Positions 11,440 through 22,253 of a stretch of 64,000 nt of DNA are shown here, piece after piece. Position numbers and translations under genes: made by a program. This stretch comes from Rhododendron vialii. Lineage: Eukaryota > Streptophyta > Magnoliopsida > Ericales > Ericaceae. A model generated the notes under the pieces. The model saw nothing but the letters and a program-made list of their open reading frames with translations, ran no database searches and was not told the DNA's origin. The first letter of the stretch is position 1. Every line of letters starts with the position of its first letter. Location: the NCBI RefSeq assembly GCF_030253575.1, contig NC_080569.1, positions 20,130,001 to 20,194,000 of the forward strand, written 5' to 3'.

Positions 11440-13136
11440 ACAGACCGGTGAAAAAGTGGGCCAGAGCACAGAAGAGGATGCCGTGGGAGATTATCAGGAA
11501 ACAAAAAATGTGGAAGAAGAAGAAGAAGAAGAAGAAGGGGGGAGTTTGAAATTGTCCCGGATGAGTGTGGGCCAGAGCACATAATGGTGCCAGATACAGA
11601 ATTGGACAATATGACTGTTGAAGCATACATGACCGTACTAGCTGGAGACACACCCAAACGAAAGAGCAGAAGAACCCAAAAAAAAGTTGACCCATCGTAG
11701 CTAACCAAGCATGTGAAAAAAACATGCACCAGAGTGGAGAAACGGCTAGATGGTTATGTCTACCCTGTCTTAAAAAAGGGGAAAAAGAAGAAATCAAAAC
11801 AAAAGTGGAATCCTAGTTGAGCACCATTGATTCACTTGCTCCCGCCAACCGATGTGGAACTATAGCACTAAATTGTTGACTGCAATGACACAGATCTCAA
11901 GTGTATATACTACACTCAATTTACATATATATTGGCAAAGAAGGATTGCATTAACTGGTACTTCCCGATGACATGCACAGTACTACTGTTTGGACCAACA
12001 ACATAACAAGAGAGGTTGTTCCTTTGGAAGACATAGTTAAACTATTGCAAGGAGGGGACATCTCAAATTGGGTAAACCTTAATTACGTGATTGTAATGCT
12101 GCAAGATAATCATGTTAATGCTATGTGTGTTCTTATTAATGTCAATTTAACATGAAATAGAAAATTATGCAGTTAATTGATGGTTTCACATTTATGCTGA
12201 CAAGGAGCAAGATATAGAAAACATGAACCATGATAACGTCGCTTATTTCCCATGCACCATCTGGGTAAGTTTTGTATATAAATGTTGATATAAGGTTATA
12301 TGATATCTGCTATTCTTCTGTCCATAACTATTTTTTAATGCAACAGATTATATTGCACACAAACAATGACGACATGAGAGAAGTTGTCCTTAACACGAAG
12401 TTTAAGCATGTGTTTGAAAACATCCGACAACATGGGACCAAATACTATCGGTATTTGGTTTTCCCTATGAATGGCACTGGAAACAAAGGGTTGAAAATTA
12501 CTCCATACCATTGGACGATTCTTTTCTTTGATATTTGTAGAAAAACCTGGATGCACTACAATTCTTTAAGAAAGAGAGATGGCATCGATCCACTCCTACA
12601 AGATGCGACCACCGTGGAACTTGTACATTAAGCTCTTCAGAAATCCAAAATCAAACAATATCAATTAAAGTACTAATTTTCTGTTTTTCATATGTAGAAA
12701 AAATACGTGGAGAAATACATGAAGGAAAGGCATGCTGAGATGAGGAATCAATTTTTCTTCGATCTCCTACCATCACAATTACTCTTTGAAGAACAGGCTT
12801 TTGATGCTCTGATCTGCTCACCTCAAAATTCACCGCAACCACAAAGTACAACGTAAGCTTTAATCACAATGATTTCTTCCAATACGGTAGTAACCAAATC
12901 TCCATATTATATTTTCTTATATTTTTCCCACAAAATTCTTCAGGGTTGATTGTGGAGTTATAGTCTGCATGATCATTGATAAATTGAGGCATCTTGAGCC
13001 TATCCCGAAAAAGCTATCAAGGTTTGATATTGACGAGTTCAAAGCTGGATTAGTCTCTCGATTTTTGAACGATAAAGGACCAAGTTGGACATTAGATGAA
13101 TGGCAAGCTAGACAGATTCAAAATGAGCTAGAGTAA
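11440..13136 (+). pseudogene. MULE Ulp1-like cysteine protease domain (C48 family)
   Basis: An acidic linker with a run of Glu (about 11515-11540) and a Lys-rich stretch with in-frame stops precedes the protease region. Spliceable exons follow: 12185-12255 (ending at a GTAAGT donor), 12347-12620, about 12699-12860 and 12945-13136. The HW motif (ITPYHWTILFFD) supplies the catalytic His. The oxyanion Gln lies in SPQPQSTT, and the intron falls before VDCGVIVC, which supplies the catalytic Cys. Where Ulp1 proteases normally have Y-D-S-L, this copy reads H-Y-N-S-L, so the triad Asp appears to be Asn. Ulp1 proteases process SUMO; the role of MULE copies is unknown. The C-terminal exons are well preserved, but stops upstream make the whole gene a pseudogene. 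Confidence 0.75.
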
Positions 13137-13948
13137 GCGATTGTCAGCAAGATGGTGAGAGAGATAGTGAAATAGTGTTTCCGAGACAAATTCTTTTTTG
13201 GTTTAGAGTTTTCTTTGGTTAAGGGGTTTGTACATTTTGATCGGAATTGACTTCACCTCTGAACTGTTAGTAATGACCTGTTTTAGATGTTACATTTTGT
13301 AAATGATGGAATTTTATGGCTGCTTAAATTGTTAATATGTTAATGTATTTGAGAATATTGGCAGGCTGTTACATTTGGGAATTACAATGTTTTATTCATC
13401 ACAATATGTTCGCTATACCTACATGGTTATATATTGACTTCTGGACTCAAATACAAGATAGAAACTCATATTACATTGTTATATGAGGCAAGGTCAATAT
13501 TCCATTGTTTCTGATGAATGAATATCTAACGTTAAATGTTAGCTTTTGTCATGTGTATCCCTTCAAAAAAGGAACATATGACATTCTATGATTTCTTCTG
13601 TGTTGTGCTACTTCGACTGTATAAAACATTATAACGTTATATATTCTTAACTAGACAAATATTTATTGTTCTTGAATTTCAATATATAAGGTTAAACCTA
13701 AACAACCAAAATCATTGGTTTGCATCCTTCATGTGTCAAAATATGTTATATTGACACAACTCATGTCCACAAAACATTGAACTCTTTATTTATCTATAAT
13801 CCAAAAGAAACAATTTCAATATTTAAGCATGAATAAGGAAAAATAAAATAACCCCCCAAAACCAATTTCAGTCTTGCCGGAAAAAAGAGAAGCTATAACA
13901 AATCAAACAATTATTTGGACGTTACTTTTGCCAACTTTATTCTATTCT
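13137..13948. other. Non-coding DNA between the two MULE genes
   Basis: AT-rich 3' flank of the Ulp1 gene with more TATGGTTATAT-like motifs. Around 13530-13720 it resembles the intron-like stretch near 16060-16220 (TTTTGTCATGTGTA.., ..ATATATAAGGT..AAACAACCAA), suggesting an internal copy. No gene is seen. Confidence 0.5.
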
Positions 13949-15714
13949 TCATCCTAATCTCTCCTTTATTCTATTATTTAACCTCCTTGCCACATATATC
14001 GCTTGGCTCTTTGCAAGTCCTTCGGTTGTGCTTTGAAGCCTTGTGGCACTTCCCATATTTATTTGCTTTGGTATATGACTCTTCACCCCTTGAACGAATG
14101 CGTTTAACTTGGGGCCAACCTGTGGCCGCCTATTACATAGAGGGTTTATAACCCGGTTACATTCCTTTGTAAAATTAGGAATGTCACTCTTTACAACTAG
14201 ATATATGAGTTCTTCATACGCACGCCGATATGCATAAACAAGGTATAACGAATCCATGTGGTCTACCAAAGTTCCTTCCCCTCCACTAGCTTTTATTATA
14301 ACCGTTGCAGCATGCCTACACATGAAATCGGTAGACTACCAATAACCACAAGAGCCTGTCCTTTCCTCAACACATATTACCTTCGGAAGAAGACACCGCA
14401 CCTCGTACAAACCCCTCTTTGACATAATGATCCTCCACGACCTTCCTTTCTTGATAAAGCGAGCTAACTTCTTATCTATTTCTGGGCAAATCACTGAATT
14501 CCATTTCATTGACTTTACTCTCCTAACTACCATTTGGTTCATAATTTTGCAACGAAGCTCATCGACTAAATAAAATACAGGCAATTCCTGAGCTTTAAGA
14601 ATCCAATTATTAAACGACTCCACAGCACTAGAGCTCATCTCGCCATATCGGTGACCTTCAAAATATGCGTTACTCCAATGCTCTTTGGGGACACTCACAA
14701 TAAAGGCTAAACAACCAAGATCATTGGTTTGCATCCTTCATATGTCAAATATGTTATATTGACACAACTCATGTCCATAAAACATTGAACTATTTATTTA
14801 TCCATAATCCAAAAAAAACAATTTCAATATTTAAGCATGATTAAGGAAAAACAAAACAACCCCCCCAACCAATTTTAGTCTTGCTGGAAAAAAGAGAAGC
14901 TATAACAAATCAAACAATTATTGGGACATTACTTCTTCCAACTTTATTCTATTCTTCATCATAATCTCTCATTTATTCTATTATTTAACCTCCTTGCCTC
15001 ACATATTGCTTGGCTCTTTGCATGTCCTTCGGTTGTGCTTTGAAGCCTAGTGGCACCTCCCATATTTATTTGCCCTGGTATATGACTCTTCACCCCTTGA
15101 ACGAATGCGTTTAACTTGGGGCCTACCTGCTGGCCGCCTATTCCGTAAAGGGTTTATAACCTGGTCACCTTCCTTTGTAAAATCAGGAATGTCACTATTT
15201 TCAACTAGATATATGAGTTCTTCATACGCGCGCCGATTTGCATCAACAAGGTATAACGGATCCATGTGGTCCACCAAAGTTCCTTCCCCTCCACAAGCTT
15301 TTATTATAATCGTTGCAGCATGCCTACACATGAAATCGGTAGATTGCCAATAACCACAAGAGCACGTCCTTTCCTCAACACATACTACCTTCGGAAGAAG
15401 ACACCGCACCTCGTACAAACCCCGCTTTGACATAATGATCCTCCACGACCTTCCTTTCTTGATAAAGCGAGCTAACTTCTTATCTATCTTTGGACAAATC
15501 ACTGAATTCCATTTCATCGACTTTACTCTCCTAACTGCCATTTGCTTCATAATTTTGTGACGAAGCTCATTGACTAAATAAAATACAGGCAATTCCTGAG
15601 CTTTAAGAATCCAATTATTAAACGACTCCACAGCACTAGAGCTCATCTCGCCATACCGGTGACCTTCAAAATACGCGTTACTCCAATGCTCTTTAGGGAC
15701 ATTTGCAATAAAGG
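13698..15714. repeat. 1-kb tandem duplication in the MULE transposase 3' end
   Basis: 13698-14706 and 14707-15714 are near-identical head-to-tail copies of about 1,008 bp. Both start CTAAACAACCAA and both hold the same transposase C-terminal coding segment plus its 3' flank. Small differences are scattered (for example in the DHMDSLYL versus DHMDPLYL segment). The copy nearer the transposase body (14707-15714) continues in register with upstream coding sequence; the outer copy is cut off at its N-terminal side. Confidence 0.9.
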
Positions 15715-17181
15715 TCCTAGCTTTATCTCTACCAAATTGGTAAAAATCTTCCTAAGCAGCTTTGTAAACCGACACCGATGAAGCATATGCACATATATTG
15801 AATAATTCAACCAGTCTGTTCCGAAAACCTTTCCTAAACCGGCCCGAAAAGTGACTCTTCAAGTTAAACTATAGGTGATAGAGATAGTATGCATGATGAC
15901 AACAGAGGAACATAACAGGAATGTTGTTGACAAGACTTGCGTTACGATCAGTAATAAAGGCAATAGGACGTGGGGACAATGTATTCCTCAAAAGGCCAAG
16001 AAACCAAATCCAATTAGTATCATTTTCAGCATCAAATTGCATAAGCTATAGGGAATAAACATGCACATAAATGAGAACGTATTACGTAATATGCAAACTT
16101 TTGTCATGTGTAGCTTCACATAATAGAACATACAATGTTATATATTCAAAATTGTACAAATGAAATTTAATATATAAGGTCGAAACATAAACAACCAATA
16201 CAAACATACATTGATTTGCATCTTTCCCTGTTGCGGCAATGAGTGTTCTTTTGAATCTACCTTTCAGATGGGTCGCATCAAGACACAGAAAAGGCCGATA
16301 GTGGTTGAACCCCTTGATACAAGCGTCAAACGACACAAACAGCCGCGAAAACTCATTGGTTACAGGATCAGATTCAAAATTCAATATGATCCCTAGATTC
16401 GTAGCTCTTACATCTTCAACATACCACCGAAGCCTATCGAATGGACCTTCATAATCTCCATATAATATCCTCTTGCCTTCTCAACACCTAACCAAGCACT
16501 ATGATAGCACAAATCAAGACCATACTTGTCTGTAAACCAATGCAGCATGTCCATTGGTGAAGTCTTTTTTCTTGATAATCCCAGCTATCTCATTTCCAAC
16601 CAGATGGGACGACACGTGCTTATGCTTATTGGTTCGGTACGTTGAACCACAATTGTGCTCATTATGATACTCTTTAATATGCAATACTCCATTAGTTCTA
16701 TTTAAAATAGCATGCACATGCGATTCACAACCTTCAATGACACAATTAGCCGTCACCCTAAGTTAGTCATTTTTCACGAAACGGTACACAAAGCCATTCT
16801 CAATCGCATATTTAGCCAGAACCTCCCTAAACTCCTTCACACTTCTTGAAAATTCTTGTCCAACATCCTCTCTATCAAATCAGCCCAACCTTCCGTCAAA
16901 TACTTAGTCTCAGCATGTTTACAATACTTTTTCACGGGGTCTATTCTATCCACATATTATAACTCATCATCAACCACTTCATCAACATCACCCACTTCAT
17001 CAATAGGACTACCAACAATTAACCTGCTACTATGTTTATTCTCGTCAACCTTAGCATTTATGCGATCAAAATTACTAAACAAGAAAAACATGTTCTCAAA
17101 ATCAGCTTCATTCTGAAGAGCACAATAACCATCCTCATAAGCATATGAAACAGAAAACCTACCAACAGATGATTCTTCCAT
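13949..17181 (-). pseudogene. MURA-type MULE transposase, broken and part-duplicated
   Basis: From 17181 downward: an N-terminal acidic region (MEESSVGRFSVSY..), then a MuDR-type DNA-binding segment (16514-16756; NCVIEGCESHVHAI and H..EHNCGS), then the first catalytic Asp in FLCLDATHLKGRFKRTL (16082-16384). After an intron (about 16060-16210), FITDRNASLVNNIP supplies a second acidic motif. The C-terminal part (15047-15646, and again 13949-14734) has GHRYGEMSSSAVESFNNW and the SWIM zinc finger (CSCGYWQSTDFMCRHA). In the outer copy of the SWIM region, one Cys context reads TGSCGYW. At least two in-frame stops occur between 15750 and 15870, so the gene is a pseudogene. MURA catalyses cut-and-paste transposition of the MULE. 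Confidence 0.8.
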
Positions 17182-18259
17182 TTATTATAAATGCTGCTTA
17201 AGACATCCTTCAACCTACCACCACCCGATAACCTCACCAGAAGAATCTACAACCCATACTTGCAAAGAAACATGATTATTGAATCCATGACAATTGCACA
17301 CATAACAACACACAACAAAATAAAAAAAATCAAATAACCAAAAAACATGGTTATATATCAGAAACTGGACAACGTTACAAACATATATGGTCATATATTT
17401 GCGTATGTCATATGTATCTCTAAAAAGGAGAATATATATAGAATGTTATATAACGTTATATAAGTACAATAACGTTATATACAATGTATCTAAAAAGGAG
17501 AATATAGAATTTTATATACGAATCTTATCCAGTTTTAACATGCAACTCTCATATGTACAATAACAACTTCAAAAACACCAAAAACGATAGCAAATTCAAG
17601 ATCAGAAATGATATCAAGATTAAAAACAATATCAAGCTCACAAAATCGAATACGTGAATATATTACAATAAAGGCAAAGAAAACTCAGCATTGGCGATAT
17701 GCGCGACAGATTGATCAGACATAAATGAACCAGGAAGACTCTGTAAAACAAAAATCCCTACAATATCTTAATGACAGAAATTGTTCAAATCCAATAACCT
17801 ATAATTTCGCAGCACATCACTAGAGAGAGACGAGAGAGAGACATACCCGAGAGGGAGGGAGGCAAGACTAGGGCTTGGATTCCTTGGAATGAATTGTCTG
17901 GGAACGGGATAAGATTCGCGATCATCGACGAACAGACACCAACAACATGATAAGATTCGTAATCACCAGAGGAGGAACATGAGATGTTTGCGAGATCAAT
18001 CGATCTCTTTCTCACTCTTTATCTCTGTTGCCCTATTCAACGTAAATGGCACGATTTTAAACATAGAAGGGATAATGGGCTGAACGGATAACGGGATTTG
18101 AAAGGGAAGGGTAATTTTGTCAGGGACTATTTCCCCTTTTAAATGAAGTGGACTTTATGCCTTACCAACTATTATTAGTGGACCTAGTGGATTAAAAACT
18201 TGATCAGTGGACATAGTGGGTTAAGAACATGCTATAGTGGACCATAGACTAATTTTTTA
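17182..18259. other. Right sub-terminal region of the MULE
   Basis: Non-coding and AT-rich, with several ATATATGG/CGTTATAT motifs (17340-17480), a probable minus-strand leader with GA-rich sequence near 17820-18010, and repeated AGTGGAC motifs from 18150 to the inverted terminus. Confidence 0.55.
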
Positions 18260-18268
18260 TATATTTTT

Positions 18269-18816
18269 CCTAGGATATTTGAATCGTTGGAATCTGTTAC
18301 TACTATTAATAGTTACTATTATTTTTTAGTATATAATTACGAACCAACTGTCGTAGGGGCATACGATTATGCACCTTTGATGGGTGCACATAGTTTTTTG
18401 TTTTCAAAAGTTGGAAGATTGTATTGATAAACGCCCAGCGGTACTTACAAAATGGAGATCATTCCAAAGAACTTAGACAAAGTAATAGTCTAACAAATAC
18501 AAAATGAGTAAATCAAAAGACAATCGATGTCTTTCATCTTAACCCAGGCATGACTTGACGCAATAGCAACACTTTTAAACTGTCTGATATCTAATTAGGA
18601 GTCTCAAATGAGAAAAAGTGCAAAGTTAAGGACGAATGACACCAAATACCAAGACGATCAGATGCACTCCAACCAAGTATGAACGCACCAATGAACTCCC
18701 AAAACTACAGATCTGCCAAGCTGCCATAAGTTGCCTCGCCAAAGATATCATATAGAGATAGAACGCTGAAATATAGATATTGTATACGTAGTTCAAGACC
18801 TCTATTTGCATTATTG

Positions 18817-18884
<68 letters not shown>

Positions 18885-19000
18885 AATAATAATTTGAACG
18901 ATAATACTTTGGTAACCATCTTTCAAATAGGTTGCAGTCCCAAGAATGGTTTTACAGTTTTTGGGTAAAACGTAGAGTCTGACTATTAGTACCAAAAGAA
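18269..19000. repeat. Intergenic DNA with a (GA)n tract
   Basis: The first 30 bases continue the peptide-gene flank interrupted by the MULE (aligning with 37215-37240). A pure GA run occupies 18821-18883. No gene is visible. Confidence 0.7.
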
Positions 19001-19002
19001 TG

Positions 19003-19123
19003 GGGGAAAATGATGGCCAATGACGTATTTTGATAATTAATACACACCAAGGACATTTTCGCATTAATAAATGTTCTCAGCATGTCCTAATTATCAAAAC
19101 ACATCTTGGGCCGTCATTTTCCC
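19003..19123. repeat. Foldback hairpin with 36-bp arms
   Basis: 19003-19039 and 19088-19123 are inverted copies (GGGAAAATGATGGCC.. versus ..GGCCGTCATTTTCCC) differing at about four or five positions, with a loop of about 48 bases that itself contains AGGACA/TGTCCT. GTAC occurs just outside each arm. It is most likely a small MITE; a small-RNA precursor shape is possible. Confidence 0.65.
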
Positions 19124-20066
19124 AAAGAATGGGGTACGAAAATTGTACGATGGCGTGTGGGGTCCCTTTTTAGGTCTCACACCAATGATTTGAGCCGTTC
19201 ATTAATTTTAAAATAGTTTAGTTGTAAAGTTGTAAACTCACTTAGACTCATCTCCTAATATGATCTCCTGAGAGTATTCTCTCAACCATAACAATATAAT
19301 GACCGGATATTTTCTATATATACTCACATAGCCACATAACCTACGCAGCTTAATATATACACTCACACCAAAATATTAAATAATCCTCACTCTACTCACT
19401 CTCTGTTTCAACGTATACAGAAAAATCTTTTAGCATTTTCTTTTTCCAATCAGTACTTCACTTCGGAAAATAAAAGCTTCTGCTATTTCTTGTGCTCTAT
19501 GTTTAAGGTTGCTTTCATTGAACTACTGGTTTCTTGACCAGTTTTTTTTTTTTTGGTACGTCGGAAATTCAATAAACTAAAAAACCAAGGACCACAGCAG
19601 ATTCATAACAAAGCTAAAGGATAGAATAGCCCGAGACAAAGTCCAAAGAGCACTAATCTAAAAGCTGCCTAAGAAGAAGGCTTCTTGATCAGTTTGATTC
19701 AATGCACAAAAGAAAACTCAAAGATCGTCGTATCTTAAAAAATGAGTACCATTCAACCCCATGCAGGAGGGGGTATATCGTTCCTTAGAATAACGCTGTC
19801 ACGTATTTTATTCCTTATCTATCCATTTATTTCTTGTGAATTTGTTTGATGAATATTATCTAAATTATTCTATCGGAAAGTCCTATTTCATTTATTGTCT
19901 CCAACATATCTATATATACCCAAATGTATACCGTACATTTGAGTATATACATGCCTACATGGGTATGTATGCCCGATTAATCCCCATGTTCATGAAGTCC
20001 CTTATTTACCCTATAGCTGGGTAATCCGACTGGTTGAAGCCGAGGGTGGCCCCGATGGGGATACGC
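19124..20066. other. Intergenic DNA, nothing recognised
   Basis: AT-rich sequence with a T-run near 19540 and no supported coding frame. The 61-codon frames here show no family features. Confidence 0.5.
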
Positions 20067-20074
20067 CTCAACGG

Positions 20075-20852
20075 CAGGGTCGGTCTTGGGGTGCGGCCGC
20101 TTTAGGCCCAAAAATTTAAGAAAAACTAGGACCTCATTTTTCCTAGAAGATTTGTTCATATATTATATATCTTTTGGTTCTTGTGTACACACAATATCAT
20201 TTGTTGGTCTAGTGGTGCGCGCTTGCACTCTAGATCCAGGTGTCAAATGTTCGATACCCAGGAAGGCTACTTTTTTTGCCTTATTGTTCTGTCCCATTTT
20301 GCCATTTGATTTTCTGCTGGGTGGAACTAGTATAGATAAAATATAACTTTTGCACCACTTGTATAAAAAATTAGGTAGTTTTAGTGGTAGTAGATGTTAC
20401 TCTAAGCCCAACATTCATAAAAGCACACCATAAATGTTTGTATAGTTTTTTTTTAAAATTTCTTTTCATTCTTTTTAATCATATTTTTAATATTAACTGA
20501 ATGAGTAAATCACTGTTGATAAAAAATAAACCAAAATAATTCAACAAAAAATGATAAAAAAAGGTTAAGAATAAATAACTTTGTATTGCTAAAACTAGTC
20601 TTCTTATGAGAGTAAAGTTAATTACATGATTAGTTAGGAAAAAAAAATCCGTAGCATGAGCAGTGCTTCGTTATGCTTGATTCATTTTTTATGGTATAAT
20701 TTTTTAATATTATTTAAATTATAGAACTTAAAATACCATGTATAATCCTTCATCTTGTATTAGCCCTATCTTGATTTTTTTTTTCTTATCATAAATCTAG
20801 GGCCTCAATTTTTATTTCGCTTTAGGCCTCACAAATGTCAGGGCCGGCCCTG
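20075..20852. mobile_element. hAT-type MITE, 778 bp
   Basis: The left terminus CAGGGTCGGTCTTG and the right terminus inverted CAGGGCCGGCCCTG match at 11 of 14 positions, followed by shared GGCC..TTTAGGCC motifs. The flanking octamers CTCAACGG (20067-20074) and ATCAACAG (20853-20860) match at 6 of 8 positions, a decayed 8-bp target duplication. There is no transposase; the interior is AT-rich and holds a tRNA-like segment. Confidence 0.75.
20198..20272 (+). repeat. tRNA-like pol III promoter segment in the MITE
   Basis: TTGGTCTAGTGGTGCG (20204-20219) resembles an A box and ATGTTCGATACCC (20247-20259) a B box, followed by a T7 run near 20272 that could end pol III transcription. Stem pairing is poor, so this is a tRNA-derived (SINE-like) sequence, not a tRNA gene. 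Confidence 0.4.
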
Positions 20853-20860
20853 ATCAACAG

Positions 20861-21159
20861 GAATCTGAATCGGAGACAATCACAATATCACATAATGCTG
20901 TTCGTGCTATAAAAGTTGTTCAATAAAACGGTACAGTTGGTACCCAACGGAGTACATTCCGTAGAATCATCATAGTATCACTCCTGTGTTTTTTGCATAA
21001 ACGTGCCAAGTCACTAGATATAAATGAGTGGTAATTAACATCCGAATCACAGTTAAAAAATAAAAATAAAAATAACATCCGAATCTCACCATAAAACATA
21101 TAAGTTGTAAAGAAGGCTAGGAATTAATTAAATCGGATCAAAGACTTTTGAAGTGTGAA
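20861..21159. other. Intergenic DNA, 3' flank of the minus-strand peptide gene
   Basis: No coding signal. It contains a short AAAATAAC-rich duplication near 21025-21075. Confidence 0.5.
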
Positions 21160-21354
21160 TTACATAGCATAAGTTAGAAAGTAAGAGATGATGATGCTGA
21201 AGAAGAGTCCATTAACAAAGCTAGAGTGAGAGGAGGCGCTTGATGAGCACCAACACTTTTTCTTTCCATGCTTTTTAGCCACCACTGAAGTTACCATTAG
21301 AGCAACAATGACTGTGACCATCACAAAGATTCTGGCAACTTTGATCATCTTCAT
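21160..21354 (-). CDS. Small secreted basic Cys-containing peptide, 64 aa
   Basis: ATG at 21354. The protein starts MKMIKVARIF and has a strong hydrophobic signal-peptide core (about residues 8-26) ending V-V-A. A short basic stretch (KKHGKKKCWC) with two Cys follows, then a Ser-rich linker and a hydrophobic C-terminal tail ending I-S-Y-F-L-T-Y-A-M. The N-terminal signal plus hydrophobic tail without a following charged segment resembles a GPI-anchored peptide precursor, leaving a mature peptide of perhaps 20 residues. A probable TATA box lies at 21503-21512, and a paralogous broken copy lies at about 42790-43440. Function unknown. It lies divergently, about 900 bp from the plus-strand family member at 22254. 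Confidence 0.6.
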   Translation of the reverse strand: MKMIKVARIFVMVTVIVALMVTSVVAKKHGKKKCWCSSSASSHSSFVNGLFFSIIISYFLTYAM

Positions 21355-21502
21355 TCTCTATTAGGAGCAAAAAAGGTTCTAATGAAATTTGGAAAAGATT
21401 TGTAGCTAGCTAGTGATGAATTGCGTGCACTTTGATACAGATAGATCAAATGATACTGCAGCTGAATAGATGCTACTTTTTCTGCAGTGCAACTACTGCG
21501 CG

Positions 21503-21512
21503 CTATTTATAC
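21503..21512 (-). promoter_or_regulatory. Probable TATA box of the peptide gene at 21354
   Basis: The inverse complement reads GTATAAATAG, about 150 bases upstream of the ATG. The surrounding flank (about 21540-21760) is duplicated at 43672-43860, beside the broken paralogue. Confidence 0.55.
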
Positions 21513-21539
21513 AAGAGAAGACAATTACTATTTTTTTTC

Positions 21540-21760
21540 GGATTCTCTACAGGGAATGTTATTCAATGAGGCAAGATATTTACAAGTTTTATTAAGGAGG
21601 CGTGACAAGAATTTGTGGAACGGATTGGATGTATTTTCTGCCAAAGCTAGAGAGTAGAGAGTTATACTCCAATAAATCTCTGCCATGCTTCGAATTACTG
21701 AATGTCATATATTGCAACAATCACAGGCATGGGGTAATCCATACTTATAAGGAGATCACA
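21540..21760. repeat. Segmental duplication (partner at 43672-43860)
   Basis: Ordered matches such as GAGGCGTGACAAGAAT.TGTGGAACGGATTGGA and CCAATAAATCTC.GCCATGCT occur in both blocks in the same orientation relative to the minus-strand peptide genes. This shows that the gene and its upstream DNA duplicated together. Confidence 0.75.
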
Positions 21761-21778
21761 TGGCCTGAAGAATTGCAT

Positions 21779-21800
21779 GGGGGGGGGGGGGGGGGGGGGG
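21779..21800. repeat. Poly-G tract
   Basis: A run of 22 G immediately after CAT. It could be a slippage hot spot or an assembly-sensitive site. Confidence 0.9.
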
Positions 21801-22253
21801 TTGTGTTGTGTGTGTATTTACCAACAAAATAACTATATATTTATTAGGGATAAAGGAAAAGATTCCAATCAAAAGTTAGAAATACAATCAAAGGGACAAA
21901 TCCCAAACACTTAAGAGCCTAAAAAGCGAAATCCATACAATGAATCGGGTGTATCTTCAGCATTGAATACCAAAAAAGGGGTTCACTAACACGGCAACTT
22001 TTCTGGTTTGGATGTGGGGATCCAGGGGTTTAAACGAACACATCTGCGGTGGAGTAGGCGAATTTACCTAAAAACCAAATTTGTCCGAACCACGGAAAAT
22101 CTAACACATCTGTCGTGGTTTGATTTATTGGCTCAATATTCGTTTTTGATAAAATTAAACCACCAGCACATCCTAATATTTCCGTCGCTAGATATTTTTG
22201 TGATCCTCATCCGAGGCTTCATTTGAATAGTATTTTTCTTGAGGGAAAAGGAA

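Larger units (their letters stand above)
2848..18259. mobile_element. 15.4-kb Mutator-like element (MULE) with Ulp1 gene
   Basis: The termini are inverted: the left end contains GGTCCACTATAGCA (2864-2877) and the right end carries its inverse, TGCTATAGTGGACC, just before 18243. The direct repeat TATATTTTT (2839-2847 and 18260-18268) is a perfect 9-bp target duplication of Mutator size. Paralogous flanks at 22640 and 37205 read straight through this point (GTGTATTTTG..gGaatcg-type), showing the empty site. Sub-terminal regions contain repeated AAGTCCACT/AGTGGACxTAGT motifs. Inside are a plus-strand Ulp1-type protease gene, a minus-strand MURA-type transposase, a nested hAT and a 1-kb internal duplication. 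The pairing of MURA with a Ulp1 protease is known for plant Kaonashi/Ulp1-MULEs; this is assigned to that group by inference. Both genes are broken, so the element is probably not autonomous. Confidence 0.85.

Noticed and set aside
20198-20272. Functional tRNA gene
   Set aside because: Only the A and B boxes are convincing; acceptor and anticodon stems do not pair.
21779-21800. G22 run as a G-quadruplex regulator
   Set aside because: It is a simple homopolymer; length slippage or sequencing artefact is at least as likely, and no gene start is placed beside it.
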